From the NCBI GenBank assembly GCA_949155905.1, contig CASCWU010000016.1, positions 1 to 47,170 on the forward strand: a stretch of DNA of 47,170 bases. Reading direction: 5' to 3'. The notes beneath the pieces were generated by a model, which saw only the letters and a list, made by a program, of their open reading frames with translations, ran no database searches and was not told the DNA's origin. The stretch comes from an uncultured Lachnospiraceae bacterium (GTDB taxonomy: Bacteria > Bacillota > Clostridia > Lachnospirales > Lachnospiraceae). Shown in pieces: positions 1 through 6,887 of this stretch. The number at the start of each line of letters is the position of its first letter. Position 1 is the stretch's first letter. The translations under genes and the position numbers were made by a program.

Positions 1-2
1 GT

Positions 3-137
3 GGATATCAAAATAGTGCGACGAAACATCTTGCGGTCAGGGAATGGGAGTGTCCGGAATGCGGAACCCATCATGACCGTGATGTCAATGCGGCAATCAA
101 TATCAGAAATGAGGGGATGCGGTTCGTAACTGTGTAA
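3..137 (+). CDS. tnpB: TnpB (IS200/IS605 family) C-terminal end, partial
   Basis: This is the last 44 residues of an open frame that enters from outside the window. It contains the second half of the TnpB zinc ribbon ([13 protein letters not shown]) followed directly by the RuvC-III region [14 protein letters not shown], then a TAA stop. In intact TnpB this Asp belongs to the RuvC nuclease site. Only the C-terminus is visible, so whether the upstream part is intact is unknown. The sequence just downstream has the organisation of an IS605-type right end, which supports a genuine element terminus. Confidence 0.85.
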   Translation, partial: GYQNSATKHLAVREWECPECGTHHDRDVNAAINIRNEGMRFVTV

Positions 138-290
138 CCGAACGATAGAACCGTGGGACACACGGGGATAGCTCGCTTATGCTTCGTACATTGGTATGAT
201 CGAACGAGAACCGACTGTTTGCATGATGCAAAAGGAAGCTCCCACCTCTTTAGGTGGGGGAGGATGTCACTAGTAAGCATTGTTTTTATC
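138..290 (+). ncRNA. Likely IS605 right end / omega-RNA scaffold with guide
   Basis: The 130 bases after the tnpB stop carry a conserved-looking stretch (GTGGGACACACGGGGATAGC near 152-171) and end in a GC-rich hairpin, CCCACCTCtttaGGTGGGGG, at about 241-260, then AGGATGTCAC. This is the usual architecture of Firmicutes IS200/IS605 right ends, where the tnpB 3' region is processed into a guide RNA. By that model the element ends near 270 and the guide is the flanking DNA from about 271 to 290. The boundary and the RNA are inferred; no promoter is visible because the RNA would be cut from the tnpB transcript. Confidence 0.5.
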
Positions 291-545
291 CTGTTTATGT
301 CGTATCATGCAAACCCGGATTTGCGCGAAACGTATCCTTATGCCGGATATAGTACATTAGGAGATGAATATTGGGAGCATTACGGAGAAGATCGGACATT
401 GTCAGACGGCGTTACCGGTCTTGATGCACTGGAGTTGTTTCACGAAATCACTTATTTCTGGCTGGTTGCTCGGAAAGACATTGCCATGACGGGGAAATTT
501 CTATATGAGCTTTGTTTGTCCGCTTGGTTTGGTAAGAAGAAATGA
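264..545 (+). pseudogene. Unrecognised reading frame directly after the IS end
   Basis: A frame open through the IS605 right-end boundary continues for about 90 codons of flanking DNA and stops at 545. The N-terminal part is hydrophobic and the rest is acidic, with an aromatic-rich segment (FHEITYFWLV). No family was recognised, and no ribosome binding site precedes an in-frame start outside the IS end. It is best treated as the 3' remnant of a gene cut by the insertion, or as chance coding. It overlaps the next remnant by about 40 bases in another frame. Confidence 0.25.
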
Positions 546-828
546 AAGGGGAAAGGAAGTAAATTGTAATTATTATGAAAAGGAAGCATTGCGAAAACTT
601 CTTTCCCCTTTTATAATAAGCTGTCTGCAAAATCAAATCGGATTTGGGCTGGATACTTCTGTTTGTTATTGCATTGGCAGCGGAGAGAATTATAAATTTT
701 TACAAAAGCTCAATCAAGAGTATAAATTTTTTGATACGATAATAGCATTGGAGCATCCTCGCTATATTATGCAGTATCATTCTGAGCAGAAGGATCGCTA
801 TGTGGAAAAATATTTGAAGTATCTGTAG
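490..828 (+). pseudogene. SMUG2-type uracil-DNA glycosylase family, C-terminal remnant
   Basis: The open frame (first ATG at 505) encodes about 107 residues ending in GSGENYKFLQKLN and LEHPRYIMQY. These match the C-terminal half of SMUG2/DUF4918-type DNA glycosylases, where the HPR-containing loop contributes to the active site. The beginning (FYMSFVCPLGLV) also matches the family's core, but an in-frame stop at 487-489 and unrelated sequence upstream show that the N-terminal half is missing. Intact members are roughly twice this length. It is probably a relic left by insertions at the window's left edge. Confidence 0.6.
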
Positions 829-932
829 GTTTCTTGCCATAGCTCTGTTCTGCTTGACGGACAAAGGAAGCGATGACGAGTGGATTGAGCCGACAACTGT
901 GTGCGGAGGCGCCAAGGATGATACAATTGCGG

Positions 933-2708
933 TCAGCGGCGTGTAGCTTTGGAAAAATATAAAATTAAATCATCGTCATTTCGGACCGTTCCATATACTT
1001 CTGCCGGACGACCCTGATACCAGACGCCGGAGCCATCTGGTACATAGCCCCGTTTCGGATACATTCGCTGTGCCGCTCCATAGCCGGAGTAAAGCCCGAC
1101 CCCAAGGGTGACGACGTCAGACAGCTTAGCGGCCTGTGCTTCTGCAGCATCCAGCAGGGCAGAGCCGATTCCCTGTCGCTGACAGGCGATCAGGACGTTA
1201 AAGTCACTGATTTCCGGGTATTTTCCGGCAAATGGCCCATCCTTTGCCAGTGGGAGCAGCGTGACATAGCCAACCGGTTGCCCATTTTTTTCTGCTACAT
1301 AAACATAACGGGTTCCGGCCTCCTGATCTGCATAGTAGTGCCAGAGTGTTTCCTCCCGGTTGTCCCAGCCTTGAGCAAGAAAGGAGGCTGCCAGGATATG
1401 GATATCATTTTGGCAAATTGGCCGGATACAAAGCTTAGCTGCTTCTTCCCATTGCTCTGATAGATAAGACAGGACGGCCTCTTTCGTTTCTGGCGCTCCA
1501 TGGCCGGAAAGCAGTGTAGAGGAAGAGTGCTGCTGCAGGAAATGAAGAAACGTATGTAAGGTATTTGGCTCGTAAATCCCGTTATGCTCGTAGTAATCCT
1601 CACAGGCAGCGTCCCCCAGGAATAAAATCTGTTCCTCTGGGACATCAATTAAAACACTGTCTCCATGCGGCGCATGGATAGAAAGGAGCCTGGCAGAAAC
1701 GCCGCCTAAGTCCAGGGTAAGCTCCGCAGGCTCTGTTTCAGAGCCAAAGCTCAGATCGGCAGCGCCTGTTTGAATAGCGGATAAATCTGGATATTCCAAA
1801 CGAATGCAATGGTCGCAGAATTCGATATCAGTACCTTCCTGCAGCCGTTTTTGCATAGCCTCCTCTGTCCATTCCCAGGAGGCAACCTCCTTCAGCTTTT
1901 GATTCGTTGCCGCACTGGCCAGAATAAGAACAGGATGGGAAAATGGTTCCCCTGCCAGTATTTTCTTTAAAGCCGGGATACCAAAGGTATGATCCCAGTG
2001 CCAATGCGTCAGGACACAATAATCAGGTGGCGGGAGCTGTTTTTTGGCCAATGCGTCTAAAAAAAGCTTTACATGCTCGAAGGAATTTCCGGCATCGATC
2101 ATCAGGGAAGCATGGTTGCCGCGGATATAGCCAAGCACGGGACGGTCGGTTTCTTCCGTAGCCGGCAAATAATAAACGCGGTCGGTTAGCTGCTGGAGAT
2201 CGGCGGGATTCGTTTTCGGGCATTGGCTTAGATATACCATATCGGTCAAAAGCTGCCCTCCTTCATAAATTGGATGGTCATAATGCTCTGTAATAAAATT
2301 TTTGAGCCGATGCGATTCTGTAAAACCACACCGTTTATAAAAAGGAACAGTAAGAGGGCTATCCCCGGTTCCTACGTACATCGTGTTGCAGTCAGGATAA
2401 TAGGTAAGCAGGAATTGAATCAGTTGCCTGGCATAGCCTTTTTTCTGATGCTCCGGCCTGGTGGCCAGGTTTTTGATTTCGTAAATACCTGCGCCTTCCT
2501 TTGTCACGACACATTCTGCCAGAGCCCGGCTGCTTTTATCAAAAGTACCTGTTTTTTGCCCGGCGGAATCAGCCTTACATGGCTCTTCTGTCAGAATAAA
2601 CATTTCTCCGCGTTCCAGATAGCGGTCGATCATATCCTCCTGCTCGTCTGCCAGCAAAAGCAAATCCAGGTAGTCTTTTTTATTTGATGTTACTTTTTGA
2701 ATCTTCAT
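933..2708 (-). CDS. GNAT / metallo-beta-lactamase / GNAT three-domain fusion protein
   Basis: A 591-residue protein with three domains. Residues 1-155 are a GNAT acetyltransferase (ATRPEHQKKGYARQL is the acetyl-CoA loop). Residues 175-415 are a metallo-beta-lactamase-fold hydrolase with an intact HWHWDH motif (235-240), further ligands in APHGDS and LGDAA, and a late His in SGHGAP. Residues 430-591 are a second GNAT (ACQRQGIGSALL). The chosen ATG has GGGGGA upstream; an in-frame ATG 14 codons earlier would overlap the upstream gene. It is cytosolic, without a signal peptide. The substrates are unknown. It is the last gene of a long minus-strand run. Confidence 0.85.
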   Translation of the reverse strand: MKIQKVTSNKKDYLDLLLLADEQEDMIDRYLERGEMFILTEEPCKADSAGQKTGTFDKSSRALAECVVTKEGAGIYEIKNLATRPEHQKKGYARQLIQFLLTYYPDCNTMYVGTGDSPLTVPFYKRCGFTESHRLKNFITEHYDHPIYEGGQLLTDMVYLSQCPKTNPADLQQLTDRVYYLPATEETDRPVLGYIRGNHASLMIDAGNSFEHVKLFLDALAKKQLPPPDYCVLTHWHWDHTFGIPALKKILAGEPFSHPVLILASAATNQKLKEVASWEWTEEAMQKRLQEGTDIEFCDHCIRLEYPDLSAIQTGAADLSFGSETEPAELTLDLGGVSARLLSIHAPHGDSVLIDVPEEQILFLGDAACEDYYEHNGIYEPNTLHTFLHFLQQHSSSTLLSGHGAPETKEAVLSYLSEQWEEAAKLCIRPICQNDIHILAASFLAQGWDNREETLWHYYADQEAGTRYVYVAEKNGQPVGYVTLLPLAKDGPFAGKYPEISDFNVLIACQRQGIGSALLDAAEAQAAKLSDVVTLGVGLYSGYGAAQRMYPKRGYVPDGSGVWYQGRPAEVYGTVRNDDDLILYFSKATRR

Positions 2709-2725
2709 CCGTTGTTCCCCCATTT

Positions 2726-3226
2726 TTACAAAGCTTTTTCGTAGCACCACCAGTTAACCCCAAACATCGTGGCCTCCCCGCAGGAACGATAGCCTAATCG
2801 CTGGTAAACAGCCAGAGCAGCCGGATTCGTCTTGCTGACGAAAAAATGGATTCCGTCAAAACCGCGCCGGATAGCTTCCTGTTCCATGGCCGAAACCAGT
2901 TCCTTTGCCAGTCCCTGGTTTTGAAATTCCCGGCGGACACCAAGCCGTGACAGCCCGCAGGGACGTTGGATATCCGAACTCCAGCAGGTGACAGTCTCCA
3001 GATCCTCCTCTCTGCCCGCGGCCACAGCCGCTAAAATCGGGCTGTGTGCTGTTTGTTCTTCTACGGAACACAGCACATATAGCGCTTGCTGCGCCAGATC
3101 GGATTCTATGTCCTCCATAGCCGGGTAGTCCTCATCCCAGGAACAGCCGGGCGTTCCAATCAAAGAGCGGTAAAGTTGAAAAATTTCTTCCTTATCGTGT
3201 TCTGTTGCCAGTCGTATTTGTTTCAT
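2726..3226 (-). CDS. GNAT family N-acetyltransferase
   Basis: A 166-residue single-domain GNAT protein. The acetyl-CoA binding segment is visible as GVRREFQNQGLAKELV, and the C-terminal strand/helix NPAALAVYQRLGYR is typical. It probably transfers an acetyl group to a small-molecule or peptide amine; the acceptor cannot be read from sequence. It ends 17 bases before the GNAT/metallo-beta-lactamase fusion, so the two are likely co-transcribed. One of several GNATs clustered in 933-6873. The ATG start is preceded by GGGGGA at a rather long spacing. Confidence 0.85.
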   Translation of the reverse strand: MKQIRLATEHDKEEIFQLYRSLIGTPGCSWDEDYPAMEDIESDLAQQALYVLCSVEEQTAHSPILAAVAAGREEDLETVTCWSSDIQRPCGLSRLGVRREFQNQGLAKELVSAMEQEAIRRGFDGIHFFVSKTNPAALAVYQRLGYRSCGEATMFGVNWWCYEKAL

Positions 3227-3268
3227 GTTGTTTAAGCCGTCCCCCTTTTCGTATTGTTTTTTGTTCCA

Positions 3269-3904
3269 TTATTCTTGTAAGTTAATCCAGTCCAGGATGA
3301 TCTGCTGGGCAAAGGCTCTTGCGCCCGCCTTGGCTTCTTCTGTCTGGAAGGAGGCCTTATCGTTGGTATCCTGCACGGAATACATACCAAGATAGTGCAG
3401 ATGCGAATGCTCACAGTAGCGGATGATTCCTGTTTCAAAGGGCTCTGCGCCATACTCCTCGTCATAGCCATGAGTAGTCATTAAGGCCAACCCTTTTCCA
3501 GCCAGCATAGCTTCCGGATGGTTTTGTTTGGCTCCAGTCAGCATAACTTCTTTGGCGGATCCATAATATTTATTCAAACCGTATAGTCTGTCCAGCATAG
3601 CCTTCATTTGGGCAGGACAAGACCAGGTATAGATTGGAGTAGCAAATACGATAACGTCTGCCCAGAGCATTTGTCCGGTAATTTGCCACATATCATCCTG
3701 CTGGCAGCAGCCGTAGATGCCAGGAACCTGCTGACAGGCATAGCAGCCCTTGCAGGGGGCAATCGTTTTGTCGCTGACGGTTATGTAGGAAACGATAATG
3801 TCCTCCCATTTTTTCAGCTCCTTTAGTTCCTCTAAAAAGGGCTTGAGCAGCTCGGCAGTATTCCCATCGTGCCGCGGGCTTCCCATAAAAATTGCAATTT
3901 TCAT
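3269..3904 (-). CDS. NAD(P)H-dependent oxidoreductase, flavodoxin-like fold
   Basis: A protein of about 211 residues of the NADPH-dependent FMN reductase / flavodoxin-like family. It starts MKIAIFMGSPRHDGNT, whose SPR-HDGNT segment is the FMN-phosphate loop, and contains the typical cysteine cluster CKGCYACQ and the strand FATPIYTWSCPAQMKAMLDR. Such proteins use reduced flavin to reduce quinones, azo or nitro compounds, or serve as electron carriers. An upstream in-frame ATG at 3946 would add 14 residues not typical of the family, so the start at 3904 is preferred, although neither has a strong ribosome binding site. Confidence 0.85.
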   Translation of the reverse strand: MKIAIFMGSPRHDGNTAELLKPFLEELKELKKWEDIIVSYITVSDKTIAPCKGCYACQQVPGIYGCCQQDDMWQITGQMLWADVIVFATPIYTWSCPAQMKAMLDRLYGLNKYYGSAKEVMLTGAKQNHPEAMLAGKGLALMTTHGYDEEYGAEPFETGIIRYCEHSHLHYLGMYSVQDTNDKASFQTEEAKAGARAFAQQIILDWINLQE

Positions 3905-4055
3905 TATTTTTCCGTTGCTGCAGGAATTCCCGCAGCCTTTCTCCATTCTTTTAGTTTATTTTTTCAATTTGTTTTTCTTTTTGTTTAGTGTTCAATTTGT
4001 TTGTTTCTCTTTTCGTTTAATTCTCTTTTCGTTTGTCTCTGCAACTGATCTTTTA

Positions 4056-4779
4056 TCAGACAGTGGATTCGCTATTTTTAACTGGTATAGTTTCTGTGAA
4101 TTCGCTATTCTTAGCTGGTATAGTTTCTTCGGAATAGGAATCATAACAATGCCAGAGTGCATAGAAGCAGGCGCATCGTTTTTCGTAGGCTGGATTCGCT
4201 GCCGCACTCAGCCGGTCATATGTCTTTGCTGCCCGGAAAAGCTTGTCTGCAATATACAAAAAAGTGCCGTCCTTTGCCGAATGACAGAAGGGGAGGACAG
4301 CCTGCATTTCCTTACAGATCTGATAAGCCAGTTCCTCCGAGTAGCCGTAGCGGTGGAAGTTTGTCCCATAGCGGTTATCCCGCTCGATCATCTGGACAAC
4401 CAGTGTTTCATTTATCAAAAGATTGGTTAAATGGTCAGCAATCAAATAGTCTCTCCGATAGAGCTTTGCCAATTCCTGAACAGCGATAAACCAGAAGGAG
4501 TTCTGGCTGTCTTCGGAGCTTTGGGCAAGGTCTTGATTGGTTTCCTCTGAAAAAATTGGTTGGTAAACACCAATATCATAGCGCATACCGTTCTTTAAAA
4601 TGACCCGAAACAGCGTATAGGTATTGCCATCCTCCAGTAGCTCCGTCCGCCTGGACAGCCCCAGAAGCGACTCCTTGCGAAAGCCAAGCTGTTCCGGGCA
4701 ACCGGAAAAGCTGTTCCAACAGCCGGAGCAGATTTTGATAGAGAAGATCCTTTGTAATTTGTATGGTTATTTGTGCCAT
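4056..4779 (-). pseudogene. Frameshifted gene, possible nucleotidyltransferase-like protein
   Basis: Two overlapping frames seem to be halves of one gene. The first (4779-4576, MAQITIQITKDLLYQN...) drifts out of plausible coding near 4690. The second encodes LEDGNTYTLFRVILKNGMRYDIGVYQP and a helical domain ending at 4056. The RVI/RYDI strand pair and the helical tail (FWFIAVQELAKLYRRDYLIA) resemble nucleotidyltransferase-type proteins, but no GS-x-DxD catalytic motif is visible, so the call is weak. An indel in 4660-4740 would join the frames. The C-terminus contains an 11-codon tandem repeat. It starts 22 bases after the preceding gene of the run. Confidence 0.35.
4067..4129. repeat. 33-bp tandem repeat, two copies
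   Basis: Two adjacent copies (ATTCGCTATTTTTAACTGGT... and ATTCGCTATTCTTAGCTGGT...) are offset by 33 bases, i.e. 11 codons, so the protein repeats ETIPAKNSEFT / ETIPVKNSEST at the C-terminus of the frameshifted gene. Downstream (about 3955-4045) is a T-rich low-complexity stretch with repeated TTCTCTTTTCGTTT units. Slippage is the probable origin. Confidence 0.7.
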
Positions 4780-4801
4780 ATTCGGTATTATTTCCTCTTT
4801 T

Positions 4802-5635
4802 TTAGAGGATTCCTCCTACGTTGGAATCCCAGTTATCTGGTTGATGGGTTGTCCCACCCTCTACCACAGGCTGCGGGACAGCCGCCCTATCGCATTGCTC
4901 TGTCCCGGCTGCCTGATTTTCTGGTTTGCTTTCCTTTGCACGGTTTTTGCCGGCCGTTTCCAGGCTGACACCAAACAGCATTCCAAGGGCTATCCCCAAA
5001 CACATGCCCAAAGCGAGATTGTTAAAAACAGTCTTACCGAACACCATCCCAATCGGCATTCCCAGACACATATAAAGCGACATATAGCTGCCGGGGCGTT
5101 GGGTAAGCGTGTACTCTAGCTGACAGTCGCAGGGCTCTTTGGCAAGGCTGTCCGGATGGAATTCCGTCGCTTCCACACAGCCCATTTTTTTGTAAAAGAC
5201 CTGTGTTTCTACAGCAGAATGGGAAGAAATATAAATCTTTTTTGCCTTTAGATTGCCTGCACAGGAACAGGCGCAGTCAAAAAGCTTCCGGCCAATCCCC
5301 CGTCCCCGGTAGTCGTAGTCTACATGGAGAGAGGACAGCTCTACGTATTGATTTTGGCTGCCAAAGCGCTTGCTCTCTAAGGAGAAAAAACCGACGAGCC
5401 GTTCACCGTCAAATGCGCCGTATATGATTCCCCTGGTTTGTAAGGTGTTCGCGAGACACCGAACCAGTTCTTCTTTCTCATTTTCGCCCCATTCCTCGGT
5501 AAAGACGGCATCCTTGATCACCCACTTCCCGCCCCTTGCGCGAAAGACACGAGTGACCTCCTGATATCGGTTAAAGCAGTCAAACAGCTCTTTGGATAGA
5601 TTGCCTTCCTTGATTCTCCTAATCCGGAGTTCCAA
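4802..5635 (-). CDS. GNAT acetyltransferase with C-terminal membrane hairpin
   Basis: A protein of about 277 residues. Residues 1-180 form a GNAT domain (SSLHVDYDYRGRGIGRKLF acetyl-CoA loop; VFYKKMGC C-terminal motif). Residues ~185-230 are two hydrophobic, glycine-spaced segments (YMCLGMPIGMVFG and LGMCLGIALGMLFG) resembling a glycine-zipper membrane hairpin, then a hydrophilic tail. GNATs are usually soluble, so the tail suggests membrane attachment. The first in-frame start, GTG at 5644, touches the AGGAGG; a TTG at 5635 has ideal 8-base spacing and is preferred. Between the 54-residue small gene and the frameshifted gene in the run. Confidence 0.8.
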   Translation of the reverse strand: MELRIRRIKEGNLSKELFDCFNRYQEVTRVFRARGGKWVIKDAVFTEEWGENEKEELVRCLANTLQTRGIIYGAFDGERLVGFFSLESKRFGSQNQYVELSSLHVDYDYRGRGIGRKLFDCACSCAGNLKAKKIYISSHSAVETQVFYKKMGCVEATEFHPDSLAKEPCDCQLEYTLTQRPGSYMSLYMCLGMPIGMVFGKTVFNNLALGMCLGIALGMLFGVSLETAGKNRAKESKPENQAAGTEQCDRAAVPQPVVEGGTTHQPDNWDSNVGGIL

Positions 5636-5694
5636 AGCATACACCTCCTATTATATGCGGAAATTTGAAAAATGTTCCTGAAAATTATTTCCAA

Positions 5695-5859
5695 TCAATG
5701 ATTTCCATGGCTGATGCTCCTGTGCTGCATTGCCGTACCCTTGGCAGACTGCGGTTTTCCGCCGTATCCTTTCCCGGAATTTACCTTTCCTAAGGGTATA
5801 GAATTTTTCTTTTTCTGGATTTGCTCCAATATAGCCGAATCTACTTTTTTCTTACTCAT
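5695..5859 (-). CDS. Small basic protein, 54 residues, unrecognised
   Basis: A short gene with a near-perfect ribosome binding site (AAAGGAGG, 7 bases before ATG). It begins MSKKKVDSAILEQIQKKKNS and ends QHRSISHGNH. The product is strongly basic, Gly/Lys/Ser-rich in the middle (GKVNSGKGYGGKPQ), with no membrane segment or cysteine. It starts 13 bases after the stop of the P-loop kinase, so it is probably translated from the same message. I do not recognise the family. Ribosome binding site quality and operon position are the evidence for expression. Confidence 0.65.
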   Translation of the reverse strand: MSKKKVDSAILEQIQKKKNSIPLGKVNSGKGYGGKPQSAKGTAMQHRSISHGNH

Positions 5860-5872
5860 AAGAAAACCTCCT

Positions 5873-6316
5873 TTATGCTTTGAGAGCCTTACAAATACGT
5901 TCTACCGCCTCTTCTATGGGAACGGTATCGCTGTCAATAGAAATATCGCATGAAACCGGATCAAACATACCATGCTTTTTTTCTAACATGGCCGCTACTG
6001 GTGCCGGAAGATTCCCCTTCATACGGGCGGCAAAGCGTTCCTTTATCCGCTCCAGACCGGCTGTCACCCGAACCCGGAAGCAACCCTCCGGCAAAAATTT
6101 TAATAGCTCCTGCTCTGTTAAAACATAGATGATATGCTCTGCTCCTGTCAGGGCAGCCACAAGCTGCTCCGAAAAAAGCCGCTCTGCCTCCGCTTCACTT
6201 TTGGATAACTTTAGGTAGTCCTTTCCTGTGACAATCCGCGCACCCAGTGTTTTTCGGAGTTCCTCTGCAATAGAGGATTTTCCGGTACAGCTTTCCCCGA
6301 ATATTCCGATTACCAT
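5873..6316 (-). CDS. P-loop kinase / AAA-type nucleoside or nucleotide kinase-like protein
   Basis: A 147-residue protein starting MVIGIFGESCTGKSSIAEE, a Walker A loop of the form GxxxxGKSS at residues 7-14. The rest fits a small cytidylate-kinase-like fold with a lid region rich in Arg (ERIKERFAARMKG). The substrate is unknown. The ATG at 6316 is preceded by AAGGAG at good spacing; the longer open frame to 6421 overlaps the upstream GNAT gene and adds a non-homologous tail, so it was rejected. Co-transcribed with the GNAT upstream and the 54-residue gene downstream. Confidence 0.75.
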   Translation of the reverse strand: MVIGIFGESCTGKSSIAEELRKTLGARIVTGKDYLKLSKSEAEAERLFSEQLVAALTGAEHIIYVLTEQELLKFLPEGCFRVRVTAGLERIKERFAARMKGNLPAPVAAMLEKKHGMFDPVSCDISIDSDTVPIEEAVERICKALKA

Positions 6317-6360
6317 AGCAATCCACTCCTTCCTTACTATTATAAAAATTTTTTGACAAG

Positions 6361-6873
6361 CTACAGTGCCATAACGAAAATCTGGCAAGGATTTTTCTCT
6401 CCCCATAACGTCGGAAAGCATTCTAACTCCTGAAAGCCAACTCCCTTATAAAACTGATTGGTACGGTCGTATTCTGGATAATGCCCCTCTTGCACAGTTT
6501 TTACTTGAAGAAAAGAATATCCCCTCTCTCTGGTATACTTTCGCAGCGCCTCAAACAAGCTCCTTCCGACTCCCTTCCGGTGCCGTTTGGGCAGAACTCC
6601 CATTACATAAATCTCCGCCGTCGCCGGGCTGGTTTCCTTTAAAACAATAAACCCAAGCGCTTTTGCACCTGTCCGCGCTTCCTTCAGAAAAGAGGTATCC
6701 TCCGCTTTTCTTTCCTCTGGAAAAGCGAAAGCCGCCCAAAAAGGCAATCCCTGGCTCGTTAGCACATATTCCTCCACTGCCTCCGGAATCCCGAACCATT
6801 CCGGCAAGGCCGCCAGAACCCCTCGGGCAATCGCCTCCTTTGTCTCCCCATCCTCAATTTGTGTAATAACCAT
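6361..6873 (-). CDS. GNAT family N-acetyltransferase
   Basis: A 170-residue GNAT protein with the acetyl-CoA signature LPKRHRKGVGRSLFEAL and the late motif NQFYKGVGFQELE. Its N-terminal part (LPEWFGIPEAVEEYV) matches GNATs that act on small amines, but the acceptor is unknown. It begins 14 bases after the stop of the ABC exporter subunit, with GGAAGG upstream of ATG, so it is probably part of that operon. Fourth GNAT-containing protein in the 933-6873 stretch. Confidence 0.85.
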   Translation of the reverse strand: MVITQIEDGETKEAIARGVLAALPEWFGIPEAVEEYVLTSQGLPFWAAFAFPEERKAEDTSFLKEARTGAKALGFIVLKETSPATAEIYVMGVLPKRHRKGVGRSLFEALRKYTRERGYSFLQVKTVQEGHYPEYDRTNQFYKGVGFQELECFPTLWGEKNPCQIFVMAL

Positions 6874-6887
6874 AAAATCCTTCCTTT

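Noticed and set aside
153..545. 130-residue plus-strand frame beginning inside the IS right end
   Set aside because: The first 37 codons are the omega-RNA/hairpin region, so the start is not real; only the flank part is kept as a weak remnant.
4067..4129. CRISPR-like repeat
   Set aside because: Only two adjacent copies without unique spacers; it is a coding tandem duplication.
3798..4430. 210-residue plus-strand frame, Phe/Ser-rich
   Set aside because: It is antisense to real genes and crosses T-rich low-complexity DNA; no motifs.
5714..5953. 79-residue plus-strand frame
   Set aside because: Antisense to the 54-residue gene and the kinase; the minus-strand gene has the better ribosome binding site.
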